Positions 1-11,775 are shown, counted from the stretch's first letter. The stretch: DNA of 64,000 nt from Heliocidaris erythrogramma (GCA_025617745.1 CM046855.1:17019880-17083879); one strand, 5' to 3'. Notes: generated by a model not told the origin, from the sequence alone. Program-made: numbers and translations.

Positions 1-248
1 AATCCACATTTCAAACAAATTTTGATATTCTTTTCCTTGTGGACTGGAAGAGCTTGTCTTTGTGAGATTCAAAGTGGGTATATGAAATTCGATATCATTC
101 ATTATGGTTTATATCAAATCATACAGTGAAAAACAAAACCATAATTACAATCTTTTGAAATTCTGTTTAGGGTACATCTGTTGGCTCTGTAATAGTAACA
201 ATGGACATTTAAGATATGTTTTCATTTGTATTATTCTATCTCATGCAG

Positions 249-359
249 ACTACCGAGAATTGGGACTGGTTTGAGGTTTGTTGTTCTTCTTCTCTCTTCA
301 CATCTCTCTTTGATCAACCAAGTCAGCTCATTAGACAAGCACTTTGTTCCCACCATCAA
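249..359 (+). CDS. internal exon of an unidentified multi-exon gene (exon a)
   Basis: The stretch is preceded by a polypyrimidine tract ending in CAG and followed by a strong GTAAGT donor (360-365). It is 111 nt long. The frame starting one base in reads LPRIGTGLRFVVLLLSSHLS... and ends ...LDKHFVPTI plus two bases. Those two bases (AA) join to the first base of the exon at 11627 as AAG (Lys), keeping that exon's frame open. The peptide looks like a helical hydrophobic segment followed by a polar helix, as in large HEAT/ARM-type proteins, but I do not recognise the family. A second frame is also open across these 111 nt, so the phase rests on agreement with the next exon. The gene starts upstream of the window. 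The intron begins with sequence that recurs in the tandem array at 774-1795. Confidence 0.6.
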
Positions 360-410
360 GTAAGTATGAAGTTAACCCATTGACTAGTGAATGCTCTCAT
401 GTCACTAGGC

Positions 411-411
<1 letters not shown>

Positions 412-449
<38 letters not shown>

Positions 450-773
450 GCTGTTTCTTATATAGCGCCTTACCAGTTACAATGTAACCGACCAAAGCGC
501 TTACAGCATTATTACCCCGGTCACTGGATTCAGTTGTGATTCTGCACATTATAGTGCACATTTTCCACTCCTCTGGGGAGCATTCCAGCCAGTCGCCTGT
601 TTCCAAGCGCGCACATGCTAATCCAACCACAATGACGTTCGCATCCTACTGGGTGGAGAGGAGCACTGTAGATGAAATGCCTTGCTCAAGGGCATAAGTG
701 CCGTGCTGGGGTTCGAACCCACGACCTTTGCATTCCCAGTCAAGTGATTAAACCACTCGACTATGACACCTAG
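412..773 (-). mobile_element. tRNA-derived SINE
   Basis: Read on the minus strand, the element opens with a tRNA-like head: an A-box-like word TAGTCGAGTGG and a B box GGTTCGAACCC about 50 nt apart. A unique body follows, ending in AAGCGCTTTGG...GGCGCTATATAAGAA and an (ATT)n tail at 412-449. The head, body and short microsatellite tail are the classic layout of a Pol III SINE mobilised by a LINE. The ORF running through it on the minus strand is not a gene. A related 3' tail lies at 24405-24475. The copy is full length or nearly so and has few obvious breaks, so it is probably fairly young. Confidence 0.8.
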
Positions 774-1795
774 CAGGTTTTCACGGGCAGTGGGTTAATT
801 TCTTCACAAGATAGAGTCATGTAGTCAGGAAGAATCACACTTTTCTTACTTATAGTATTAACAGAGAGTAGACAAGCTCTCCTCCCTACCCTCAATATGA
901 GGTTGATGTCTTCATAATAGAGAGTATACATTTACACTTTTCTATTTCTGGTATTATGGAGAGTAGTAGAGGAAGCACTTATACCCATGTTCGAGTATTC
1001 AGTTAATATCTTCATAAGATAAGGGTCATGTGATCAGGATTGCCCACACTTCTTGTTTTTGTGGTATTATTGAAGAGTAGACAAGCACTTCTGCCTAACC
1101 ACCCTCAAATTATTGTGAGTCACGAGAGCAGAGGTTTTCACGCTACCGTCATACTGTAAGCGTTATAATTAGACAAGTACTCTCCCTCCTCTTTAGGTAA
1201 GTAAATGTGGTCAATATCTTTATGAAGTATATAGCTGTGTGATTGCGGTTTTCTTGCAATACGTACTGGTGCACAAGATCGTCACCTTGTCTGCTCTCAA
1301 GTAAATATTAGGTTAACATCTTCATAAGATATTGGGGTTGTTCACATCATCATTATTATGTGGAAATATACAAGTATGGAATCTCTCTCTCCCACTCCTT
1401 CCTACTCTCAAGTAACCACATTGTCTGCTTAAAACTAGAAGGGCCTTAACTAAATGTGATATGAGTTGATGACCTTCTGGCTCTTAACACGAAACGATAA
1501 TCGGATTATCTCACATCATATTTGTGAGATGATGATGGGCGTTCACATCATCCATATTTATGGTATTTCTAAAGAGTGATCCTTTACTTTCTGCCTAGCC
1601 TGCCCAAGTGTGAGATTAATATTTCATGAGATAAGGCCTCATGAACGGAGTGAAACACACACTACTGTATGAATTGATGAAGGTCGTTCACACCATCCTG
1701 ATTTGTAGTTTTTTACCGTCAAGTAAAAAATGAGGTTAATATCTTCATAAGATAGTGCCTTATTATCAGGGTTCTTACCATCTTTAACTGTGATA
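774..1795. repeat. degenerate tandem array with exon-junction-like units
   Basis: Units of roughly 105-130 bp recur about eight times. Recognisable words are GTAGACAAGCACTT, CCTACCCTCAAGTAA, GAGGTTAATATCTTCATAAG and GGTCATGTGATCAGG. Examples begin near 795, 910, 1005, 1130, 1205, 1305, 1605 and 1730. The words AGACAAGCACTT and CAAGTAAGTATGA also occur, in the same order and spacing, across the 3' end and splice donor of the exon at 249-359. The array therefore seems to include copies of that exon/intron boundary. It is interrupted near 1422-1496 by a hairpin-like insertion. The SINE at 412-773 separates the exon from the first intronic unit. Confidence 0.6.
1422..1496. mobile_element. possible decayed copy of the 76-bp hairpin family
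   Basis: GTCTGCTTAAAACTAGAAGG...CTTAAC on the left and GACCTTCTGGCTCTTAAC on the right roughly mirror the arms of the hairpins at 35897-35972 and 60902-60977. Several mismatches make this assignment weak. Confidence 0.35.
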
Positions 1796-1799
1796 TGAA

Positions 1800-1945
1800 T
1801 ACCTCACCTGGGTCGAGTGTGGCAAATGTAAATAAATATTTTGCCATTGGAGGTTAGTGATGTGGCAGAGACTCAAACCAAGGAATTATCAAACCCTGTA
1901 CCTTTTGCTCCTCAGTCCAGTGTCTTATACACTTGGCTTTTAGTA
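1800..1945 (-). mobile_element. degenerate tRNA-derived SINE
   Basis: On the minus strand it reads AGCCAAGTGTATAAGACACT, GGACTGAGGAGCAAAAGGT, then GGTTTGAGTCTCTGCCA. This is a tRNA-like head with A-box and B-box remnants, followed by a body containing CACACTCGACCCAGGTGAGG. The head has an inserted or shifted stretch and lacks a good B box, so the copy is old. It differs from the SINE at 412-773. Confidence 0.5.
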
Positions 1946-2481
1946 TTTTTAAAAGTTCTATTTGAAAATGTTTTACAAATATGTTGAAAAGTTTCAAGCA
2001 TTATTGCCAGCATATACTTTGTTTATAAAGAAATATTCCTCCATTATATCCCTTTTAGTATATCTATTTGGCAAGACATGGAACCAAAATGTCTATAATA
2101 TATATTTTAAAATTTCTTCTGTAAAAAAAATAATTACCGGTATTCCTTGTTATCTTAATGTTCACTCTGGAATGTGCAACATAATCCTACGTTATAAATA
2201 GTACCTTTGACCAGTACATTTAAATATTACCTTTGATTGACATGTGTTGGTTGCATGATATCATGGTAACTTTGAAGATGAGAATAGTCTACAACTAGTT
2301 TGAGACATGCCATGTTTCACACATAGGGATAAATGAGCTGTGATAATTGAGCAGTATGCCGTATTAGCCTGCCATGCATCGCTGGAGACAATATGTATTG
2401 TTTCGTTTGACGTCATTTATAATTTAATGAGTGTAAATAAGCTAGATGTAGTTTCTATTCTTTGTGGAAGACTCCCCCACC

Positions 2482-2580
2482 CCCCTCTCTCTCTCTCTCT
2501 CTCTCTCTGTCTTGTGTCTGTCTGTATGTGTCTGTCTCAGTCTGTCTTTGTCTCTGTGTGTTTTTCTCTCTCTTTTTATT
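2482..2580. repeat. (CT)n microsatellite and T/C-rich tract
   Basis: A run of alternating C and T at 2482-2507 is followed by a TCTGT-rich stretch. Open frames through it (Ser/Leu or Cys/Val repeats) are low complexity and not genes. Confidence 0.85.
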
Positions 2581-3040
2581 TCTTGCTCTGTGGAGGAGTC
2601 AAATGCTCTCTTGGAAAGAGAATACCCTTATCAGTATCAGAATTTACCAAAGTAATCAGAATTTGGTCTTGATGGTATACATTTTGTATATTTATAGCAC
2701 TTTTGTTTATAGCTCATTTGTACATTTATAGCTCAGTAGTACATTTATGGCTGTTTTGTGTGTGATCTTGAACAGCAATGCAGCAAGATAAGTAAACATG
2801 TCAAGAACAACCTGCTGAAATAATTGAATTTGAGCAAATTAGTCATAGAATTGTGGCAGTTTATAGGGCCCTGATATGGTTAGTTCCACTATCTTGGGAA
2901 AATAACAGAAAGGCACGTTTCACTTTGCTTTAACCCTTACCACTCTGTGTGCAGACATGTATTTATTCAATAGTTCATTAGAATGATAATACTTCACTAA
3001 AAAGAAGAAGAAAGAATGATCAATAGTGTCTTCCTTTTCC

Positions 3041-3444
3041 GTTGTATATCTTTATCAAACAGTGATCCTTGATATCAGACTGTCATAATGAACCATTTTT
3101 TAAATTTCAAGATGACAGACAATCTATTCTCAGTATTAAAAACAAAGTTAAATTCAATATCAACATTTGGATGTTTTGTATATCTTTATACAAACAGTGA
3201 TCCGTGATATCAGACTCTGTCATAATCAACCATTTTTTTAATTTCAAGATGACAGACAATCTATTCTCAGTATTAAAAACAAAGTTAAATTCAATATCAA
3301 CATTTGGATGTTTCGTATATCTTTATACAAACAGTAATTCGTGATATCAGCCTTTGTAATTAATGAACCCTTTTTCTCTTTTCAAGATGAAAGACAATCT
3401 ATTCTCAGTAAAACAATGTTAAATTCAATATCAATATTTGGATG
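3041..3444. repeat. three-copy tandem repeat, unit about 136 bp
   Basis: Copies begin near 3041, 3174 and 3311. Each contains TTGTATATCTTTAT, AACAGTGATCC, GATATCAG, CAAGATGACAGACAATCTAT and ATTTGGATG in the same order. Copies one and two are nearly identical and copy three is more diverged, which suggests two rounds of duplication. Confidence 0.9.
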
Positions 3445-5005
3445 TTTTAACCCATTAGTCACTGATCCACCCGGGATTGCCCGTAAACGATGATGTGGTG
3501 TAACAGCAAATTTAAGGGATCTTGGGCTAAAATAAGCCATTTAGAATCTACAATGATTCTAAAATGATTTTGCATGCAGGAGAGAGTCTATGCCACAAGA
3601 GCAGTGAGTTCAGTGAATAAATGGCTACGCATTTAGCATATTCCCACGTTCAAAATGTTTACATAAAAAGCATGTGATTTATTAAAGTTCCAATCTTGAT
3701 CACTACCGGTACACTATACATGTATATTATCCTCTGATAAACTCTGGCATGATCAAGGTTATAAATCAAATGAATATTCATAAGGTAATAAAACTGAGAA
3801 TAACTATAGAGAGAGTACCAAACACTAATTTGACATGCTTGCAATACTGTTAGAATTGTTATGTATGAGATACTGTTTTATGCCTTTGCATACTCACTAG
3901 CAGAATGTTAGAAGCTGTATGCATTCATGGTACATGTACATTGTTTTTAGAGAGAAAACTCTCCGTGAGAATGATTAAAGTAAAGATGGACTTAACGTTG
4001 ACTTGTAGAGATATAATGGCCAGTATGGAACATCTGATGGTACAATTCATTAGGAAGGCTTTGCCTGTGTCTGGTTGCCTTGAATGGACAACATTCTTCT
4101 CATTATGTTTTGTTGATAGAAGGATGAGAGGATGTCCCGCAGGTTAATTAACAGCTCTTAACGAGTTCTTGCATTGCCCGCAGCCAGCACGCATTCCATC
4201 TAATGTATGGGGACTAGCAATGTATTCTCATGTGGCGGGGAATATCATGCACGGTTTAATTGTCAAAGGAAAAAGGATTGCTAATGTCACATTTAATTGC
4301 CTGACAAGAGACATAGCTATAGACAGACATATATTGATTTGACTCATTTTACGTACATCTTACTTTATTTCTCTGTTCAGGTGCATTTGGAAAGGTCAGA
4401 GGGTACAGTTTAGTGTGTATGCATGCATACTTTTTAAGTTTTAATTTTGGTCTTTCTTTAAGTGGATAGTGTATGCTTGGAAACAGTTTATATGTTATTT
4501 TAAATTTTAAATTTTATCCAGAAAGGTACAAGTCTTCGAGGTTTGATAATGATTAAAAATGAATTATTACAGAATCAAACAAAAGTTACACTGGTTATTC
4601 ATGACAACAGAAATGAATAATATCTGTCAAACTTTTTTTCTAGAAAATATATAATTGCTGAGTATTGAGCACAGAAATGTTATTTTAAAAAAAAATCAAG
4701 CTAGTCATCCTGACCATGTGCATATCATGCAGTCTCATGAGTTCATATGAGCTGTGCAGCTCTGTTACCAGAATTCAAGATTAGCTTTCAGTGTACTATA
4801 AATAATTTTGAAATGGAAGAGGCCATGTTAATAGTAAATTTCAGTTGAATTTACCATGCAATGAAAATCTTCATATTAACATATGCAAGCAAGCTATCAG
4901 AGAATTACTATGTTGGTTGTACTAAAGAAAATCATGATTAAGAAAGGGGAGAGACTTCCTGCCATTTTCCAAGTGGACAGTGGACATCATTCTTGTCCGG
5001 AATCT

Positions 5006-5144
5006 GGGGAGTGTTTCATGAAAGCAAGTTGTCAGATATTTTATCCGACAACTGTTATAAGCTACTGAATTCCTTGAATTTGATTGGCTGAAAGTAAATT
5101 TGTCGGATAAAATATCTGACAAGTCCTTTCATGAAACGCCCCCC
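5006..5144. mobile_element. short inverted-repeat MITE (GGGGAGYGTTTCATGAAA family), copy 1
   Basis: The left arm begins GGGGAGTGTTTCATGAAAG and contains GTCAGATATTTTATCCGACA. The right arm is its reverse complement and ends TTTCATGAAACGCCCCCC. The two arms, about 45 bp each, flank a 45-bp centre containing AACTGTTATAAGCTACTGAA. A related copy in opposite orientation lies at 36347-36484 and shares that central word. Possible 3-bp CTG duplications flank it. There is no coding capacity. Confidence 0.8.
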
Positions 5145-5554
5145 TGGAAGTACTTATTTCCTTCTGAAGACTGGTCAGGATCCTTCAAGTCTACCGGTTT
5201 GTTAAAAGGTGGTGCTGATGAACAAATTTAATAGAGTTGTAATACTTTAATGGAGGGTTAATTATCAAAATATGGTGTGTCATAGTTAGGTCATTAAGGT
5301 CACTAGTTGGAGGTAAATATTAAACAGTGGTTGCGGAATCTAATGAGTAATGAGTTTGTTGTATATGTGATAGGAGAGAAATTTCTTCAACATTATTTCT
5401 AATTGTAAAAATTTGGAGGGTGTATGTCTTTGCATTATTATATAATGATGAAGCATGCTGCATAATAATGCTGCCGTTATTACTTATGATCTACAAAACT
5501 TTAACATAATAATTTTAACAAACTTGGCAAATTTTGACAGTGTTCTTACGTCTT

Positions 5555-6545
5555 TGGTATTGAATAAAGTACACATTTTCAATGTGTTTCGGCGGTTTCT
5601 ATACTGAGGTAGGATATATTTGTCTCTATCTTCTTCGAAGTAAGCACACTCAAATAAGTAGTGAAATTCGTCACCGATACTACCTACATTACAAAGAATA
5701 CATAATCTATTATGTCTAGGGATGGCCTTGTATCGCCCTCTTACACAGGGTAAGTGATGACTGCCGCATCTAAATTTACACAGATTTATTCGATCCTTTT
5801 CATCAAGATGTACCAGATAAGGTTCTAAAACATGAACATCCTTGAAAATCCTATAATTTATACATTGACTATTTTCAAAAATCTTGTTGTGCCAATGCTG
5901 TTTGTCTATATCTTTAAGGCATAAATCAAGAGCAAGTTTTAGCCATTTAGTGTTTACATTATCCTGTTGTGACCAAATATTCCCAAGCCCACAGCTATTT
6001 AAAATACTTTTAATTTTAGTGATCCATTTTGAATGAAACCCATTGTTTACATCGTCTTTAATACTTTAAACAATCTATATAACATACAAGACAGTTTAGT
6101 CTGTTTTCCTGTTAACATTCTGCACCAAAAATTAATCATTCGTGTTTCCACCAACCTTGAAAGTTTATATCTTCACCATATACAATGCAGCTAGCTGTGG
6201 ATTTATGTACTTTTAATATATTCCTCAAAAACTTTCTATAAAACACCTCTATTTGCATTAAATCTTCAAACCCCCATACCTCACTTCAGTATCATGCTAT
6301 TGGGAGTATCAATTTATCAAATAAATCACAAGCTATATCAACTGGTAGGTTCAGTCTCTTGACCTTTCCCAAGACGCTAAACATAGCTCGCCTTTCTTGG
6401 CTTACCTGTACTTGTTTTGAGATCGCCTATTTAAATTTACCATTATAAATGAAGGTTACACCTAGGTACACATAATCATCTACAATGGCCAATTCTTCCT
6501 TTCCAAACTTAAAGATGGGTTTATTTCTTATTTTCCCCCTTGAAA
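5555..6545 (-). mobile_element. LINE fragment, reverse transcriptase C-terminal half (broken)
   Basis: Minus-strand translation in pieces gives hallmarks of a non-LTR retrotransposon ORF2. KFGKEELAIVDDYVYLGVTF lies near 6420-6520, RRAMFSVLGKVKRLNLPVDI near 6330-6400, and SEVWGFE near 6270. Downstream are QHWHNKIFENSQCINYRIF (about 5860-5910) and a C-terminal Cys/His motif CILCNVGSIGDEFHYLFECA (about 5635-5705). Several in-frame stops interrupt it, and it lacks the N-terminal endonuclease and catalytic YxDD region. It is therefore an old, 5'-truncated, inactive copy. It is a different LINE type from the copy at 8202-9460. Confidence 0.75.
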
Positions 6546-7449
6546 AGACACCAATTAGAGAAAACACAATAGAGAAGATGAGCTCTAAAGAAGAGTGACC
6601 ATATAAGAGCCCCTAAATTGTGCCCTATTGTTTGTTGCACAAAAGGTTGAGCCAAAACTCCAAAGCCTACACTGTGAAGTACTCATTGGATTGGGTTGAA
6701 ACTTTTCATACCATTAGAATAGATATATTTCTTTCTGTAGATTTTGAATATCAGACAGTGCATAGTTTTTCAGCTATACCAGAAAGGTACGATCCCAGCA
6801 AGCCGACTCACAAAGTTTGAATATCCAAGAAAAAAATAGTCAATTTGAATGAGAGTAAAAACATATTTCAGCGTAGTATTTTACCCCGAAATTTTTGTCA
6901 GATGGTAGATTAATAAATTACCTTTCAGAAAATACCAAAAACTTAGAATAGAAATTTCCACCCCAAGCAACTAGCTGTTTACTCTAAAACTCCCTTTGCG
7001 ACTTATTGGTCTTTTGTTGGTGGAGGGTCACATATGACAAAATGATTAAAAATCATCATTTTATTCTATAGAGGCAGAACCAAAATATCAGGATGTAGAA
7101 CTACATGTAGTATTTAACTCTATGAACACTTATAAGCAAAATAATATGAAAACTTTTATTCATATAAGTCATGATTGTAATGCTAGATGCACAGACAAAA
7201 CTAGCAAGTTTGTTCTCTGCTTCTTTCCTGTGTCTTTACCTGCCATTACGTTTCTCTAACCTACCTAACTATAGTTTATTTTAAGAGAAAAAACATAGAA
7301 GATGATGATGACATATATATCACAAGTGAATATATCAAAAACAAATGAGTACAATGAGTTTCTTTTCTTTTTAACCCATTAAAATGTTGGGGACTTACGC
7401 ATCTGTATTTTCGCTGTAAATGACTCAGTGCTAGGATTTTTAAAATCAG

Positions 7450-8200
7450 ATATATGGAATTGATGAGGTGATGTTTCTTTTGACAAATCAGCTATGCAAA
7501 TGTAATCACTTGTCTTCAAATGTTTTCTTATTTTATTGCTGGCATATTTGAACTCTATTTTTCACACTTTGGAAGGTTAAGATGTTTTTCTTTCTTGCGG
7601 ATATGAGCTTTGTTGGTAAACAAGAATGACATAGTGATGTTTTTCGGAGAAAAGAAGCCGTACAAAGTATAATCACTTGTCCTCAAATGATTTAGTGATC
7701 TTATTGCTCTCATATTGTAACTTCATATTTTTTCACACATGGGTTTCAGGTAGAATTTAATAGCTTTGTTGGTAAACAAGCATGACCTAAACATTCATTG
7801 TTTTATTGGGGATGAAGAAGCCATACAAAGTGTAATAATTTTTCTGCAAATGATTTAGTGATAAATTTGTGGGCATATTGTGACTACATGTAGCTCTTCA
7901 TTTTGCACACATAAGAAGGTTGCAGTGTTATTTTCTACCCTGTCGATGCGAGCTTGTCGATGCGAGCTTGTCGGTGTACATGCAAGTATCACCTAAAAAT
8001 CCATTGTTTAATGGGGATAAAGAAGCCATACAAAGTAATTGTTTTTCTTCAAATGATTTAGTAATCGCATTTCGGGCATATTGTAAATACATGTAGCTCT
8101 TTTTTTTGCACATATTGGAAGGTTGCAGTGTTATTTCCTCCCTCACCAGATGTGAGCTTTGTTGGTAAACAAGTATGACCTACAGAAGCCATACAAGGCA
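7450..8200. repeat. degenerate tandem array, unit about 165-200 bp, about 4 copies
   Basis: Repeated in order are CAAATGATTTAGTGAT, a GGGCATATTGT-like word, TACATGTAGCTCTT, GGAAGGTTGCAGTGTTATTT, GAGCTTTGTTGGTAAACAAG and GAAGCCATACAAAG. GAAGCC-type words fall near 7655, 7810, 8025 and 8180. The last unit abuts the tail of the LINE at 8202, suggesting the LINE inserted into or next to the array. Confidence 0.8.
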
Positions 8201-8201
8201 T

Positions 8202-9460
8202 AATTTATTTATTTATTTATTTATTATGGTATATGATGATTGACCAGCAGCACAGGGGCTGAAGGGGTCAATTTACAATCAGATATATATGTGCATATAT
8301 ACATGTACAATAGAATCGCATCAAATATATAAAAAATACATAATTGGAAGCAAAACGAAAATACTAAGATTTACGCTACACAAATAATAAGATAACAAGT
8401 GTGAAAAGTGAGAGAAAGAAAGAAAAAGTAAAGAATAGGAAAGAAAAGGGAAGAGAAAGAAAGAAGGAGATAGAGAGAAAGGAGAAGATTTGGGAGGAAT
8501 ACATAAATATAACCAAGTTAGAAAGCCATAACCATGCAAAATGAGTCATTACATCTAGGCATGGAATCTGAGAAGTGAAAATGTTTGGGATGCAAAGCGT
8601 GGGGGGGGGGGAGTTTATTTCAAGATTTTGGCAAGGTGAGGGATGGTGGATTTTCGATATCGTTCTGTATTGCATTTAATTGTAGGGAAGCCAGTCATGT
8701 TACAAAGCTGTCTTACATATGAATTACATCTAGGGACGGGAAGAAGGTGTTTGTGGTGATCAGAGTTTTTGAGTTTTTGTCCAAAGCTTAGCAAAAGGGA
8801 ATCTCTTCTATCAGATAGAGTAGTGAGTTTAGTTATGGCAAGGGCATTGGCATAAGTCACGTTATAGCCTACAATTATTTTGAGGGCCCGCTTTTGAACA
8901 AATTCCAATTTATTATTCTCATTTAGGGTAATTGAGGTGTGCCAAACAGGGGAACCATATTCGAGTATGGGTCTTATGTACGTAGTGTAGACAGTTACCA
9001 TATCTACCAGGCTTGCCTTAGATTTTTTAAGGATACATAGAGTGTACAATCTTCTGGATGCTTTTGACACAATATCTGAGATATGTAAGTTCCATTTTAG
9101 ATCATTCTGAATTGTGATTCCGAGTAGTTTGAGATTTTGAACAACATTGAGTTGGGTTGAGTTAAGCTGGAAGTCGGTCCTGGGGTTTAAGTTCCTTAAA
9201 AATGATATGGTCATGAGGTTACATTTGGATGGTTTGGGAAGCACGTCATTATCATTACACCATATTGAAAGACGATCTAATACAGATTGCAATGTAGGGT
9301 CAGCATTACGCTTCACAATTTCTCCAAGTGTCAAATCATCAACGTATTTCCATCGATTCTCCCAATCATTCACAGCATCATTAACAAGAATCAGAAACAA
9401 AACCGGACCAAACTTGGTACCCAACAATAATAGCTTGTATTTGTTTGGATCAGGAGTCTC
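8202..9460 (-). mobile_element. 5'-truncated LINE with reverse transcriptase 3' portion
   Basis: A 270-codon minus-strand frame (8615-9427) opens inside the reverse transcriptase. It has GTKFGPVLFLILVNDAVND, then the catalytic WKYVDDLTLGE (YVDD), then LKLLGITIQNDLKWNLHISD and YIRPILEYGSPVWHTSI, all diagnostic of a non-LTR ORF2. It ends HLAKILK-stop near 8615, followed by a 3' UTR and a (TAAA)n-like tail, seen on the + strand as TTTA repeats at 8202-8224. The endonuclease and the first half of RT are missing through 5' truncation. The absence of internal stops over 270 codons suggests a relatively recent insertion. The motifs resemble the CR1/L2 side of the LINE tree, but I cannot fix the clade by eye. 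Confidence 0.85.
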
Positions 9461-11626
9461 ATGACCTTATTACCAAGTTGTTTTTTTTACATCTGAATTT
9501 CATGGACAAGGTTACATTAAAATAGAGGAAACCATACAATAGCGTATGTTTGAATAAATAATGCTGTTCAGTATTCTGCGTGTTTATTTGTTTTCGCCAA
9601 AAATAGACGGGTATGTTTTCGTCAAACCTGTTGAAATCTAATTAGAATCATTCCTTTTTATTTACCAGCAATCACCTAGACTAACTTTCATATATGTATG
9701 GCTTCTTTGAAACAGAGGTCAAATATCCATCCATCTTTTTAAATTTCAATATAATATTTTATTGTTTCCAATAATTTGTTCATACATATAGTTTCCAAAA
9801 CAAGGAAGTAATATGCATAGAGTGTCAGAGTCATAATACAAGAGCAAGGAGATGCAAAACAGGGAAGAAGGTTTAAATCCCTTAAATGTAATACATAATG
9901 CTTCAAAATTCTAGATACTGCCCACACAACTCTCCAACTCAAAGTAAGAGAAGGCTTATATATCAACTGGACCAAACCACAACTCAACCAACAGGTGTAC
10001 AATTATCAAATAATGCTGTCTATTTAATTAGCAATGTATTGTCCGTTCAGGTCCTTCACCCTAATACCTGAATTCATGACATATCCTATATTTATTCACT
10101 CATGATGGTTTAGATATTCTCTGTAATCAGCGAGTATATATAAAGTTGATTCTGTTGTAAAATTTCAGGCTGACGATGGAGTTTGCATGACTCCAGAACA
10201 TGTACCATTCCTTCAAATGCTATGTTTCTTTGTTGTTTTTATTTTGAAACTGGTATTGTGTCTTCCTATTGGACATCCCTTTAAGCAAAATGCATATATA
10301 TAGGTCGAAGTACAGAAATTTGTACGATGAGTGATTCCCCCCCCCCCCAAAAAAAAAGGCACCTCTACAGAATATCCATTAAAGCTTAGTGCCCTCAGGT
10401 AATGCATCTGGTTTCATTTACCTAGTCCATGATACAAAACCCATAAAAGAAACTCCTTGCAAACCAAAATGTTTCGAATATACGTTTTGCACTGTGCACG
10501 CTGATAAGCATTTAGTCTTAAAGCATACATGTGTCTTCCTACTCACAAACAGAGAATTCCACAAAGAGACTTGTTTCTACGACAAAAAGCATAACTTTCC
10601 AATGAAAATTTAGATTGTGTTCTCAACTACTTAGGTGGCATGTTTTCCATAGGTGCCTTCTGAGTTGACATTGACCTGTTTTGCAGTGGCGGATATGCAT
10701 CCCTTAAAAAATTCATTGACAATGCGGGCCATAGAAAGCTCAATTGTGTGTTTGAATATCTGATCAGATGGATGACTTTGGCAAATGTTTTTGGCTGTCA
10801 GTGCAGTTTATTACCATAAAAAGCCTTTGTAGGTAGTTGCATTTGGTCCAAATGATCATTCAGTAGAAGTATAGCAATGAAATTTCTAACATCTTACCAT
10901 ATTTACCTAAGCTATATTCAAAGACCATATTGCTGCTACGCTAGATGATAAAGGAAATGTCATTAATCTGTTGGCTCACATCACATTCTAGATATCCGCA
11001 TGTGGTCAGACCAGGGGTCTCTTCGATTAAAAGTTGTATTAGATTACAGCAACCCTTTATGGAACACTCTTTATGCAACACTTTATGCAACTCTTTATGC
11101 TAGATATACCCACTTAACATCCTCACCTTTAGTTTGCTCAGATATTGCCAAAGTTCCTTTTTTGTAACGCAATTTAAATTTCCCTGGCTATAATTATCTA
11201 ACAAATCAATCTATGGTTTTAAACCTTAGTGAGTAAGTAGAGGAATTTTTTTTGTTCATTCTGCAGTTATAAATAATAGATGTTATTACGATTGAACCCT
11301 TATAGGGCAGCTAGAGTAATTAGGTGGGAATGTGTGCATTTACAATTTTTTTTAAAGCCAGTATTGGGAATCGCAGATATGTATGAGGTATAATGTATTG
11401 AAACTTCAATGAATGTGGTCTCAAACACTTTGAAGAAATCAATTCTTTTGGCACTTCAATAGTCAGACGCATTGTCTATTAAGATGTGTGATCCTCATGT
11501 TTTTTAATGTATTTTCCACTTGTTTATGTTATAATTAATGACTTAATTACTTTACTTTGTATTGCTATTTCTTTTTCAAGTAACTTATGTTTTAATAATT
11601 TTCCTATATTTTGTTGTTTTTAATAG
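9461..11626. other. AT-rich intronic sequence, nothing recognised
   Basis: Apart from short homopolymer runs (for example a C run followed by an A run near 10337-10360) I see no exon, RNA gene or repeat family here before the exon at 11627. Confidence 0.4.
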
Positions 11627-11775
11627 GTTTCTAAAGGCTGTGTTACAGTATGCAGAGAACCTGACATCCCTGACCAGTATTGAGAAGAACAAATGGGAAG
11701 AAAGTGCCCAACTCACTGAAGATTTCCTGGACCGAGTCCGCAAGCACTACAGCAAGATGAATAAACAGAATCGAG
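11627..11775 (+). CDS. internal exon of an unidentified multi-exon gene (exon b)
   Basis: The exon follows a T-rich tract ending TTAATAG and ends at CGAG before a GTATGT donor. Length is 149 nt, phase 2 in and phase 1 out. It encodes FLKAVLQYAENLTSLTSIEK, then NKWEESAQLTEDFLDRVRKH and YSKMNKQNR: strongly amphipathic, alpha-helical, rich in charged residues, with codon-like composition unlike the flanking AT-rich intron. Its phase matches exon a at 249-359, so both probably belong to one gene transcribed rightwards. The exon has no diagnostic motif. I do not recognise the protein; a helical-repeat scaffold is only a guess. I found no further exon of this gene downstream in the window, so either a very long intron follows or later exons are too short or diverged to see by eye. 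Confidence 0.65.

Larger units (their letters stand above)
360..11626 (+). other. large intron (11.3 kb) filled with repeats
   Basis: The interval lies between two phase-compatible exons. It contains, in order, a tRNA-derived SINE (412-773), a degenerate tandem array (774-1795), a second SINE-like piece (about 1800-1945), a CT tract at 2482-2507, a three-copy 136-bp repeat (3041-3444), a MITE (5006-5144), a LINE fragment (5555-6545), a four-copy repeat (7450-8200) and a LINE 3' end (8202-9460). The rest (about 1950-3040, 3450-5000, 6550-7450, 9460-11626) is AT-rich sequence in which I see no exon. Confidence 0.5.

Noticed and set aside
397-630. Minus-strand 77-aa ORF and tRNA-like B box
   Set aside because: Both fall within the SINE at 412-773; the acceptor-stem pairing of a real tRNA is missing and the ORF ends in the microsatellite tail.
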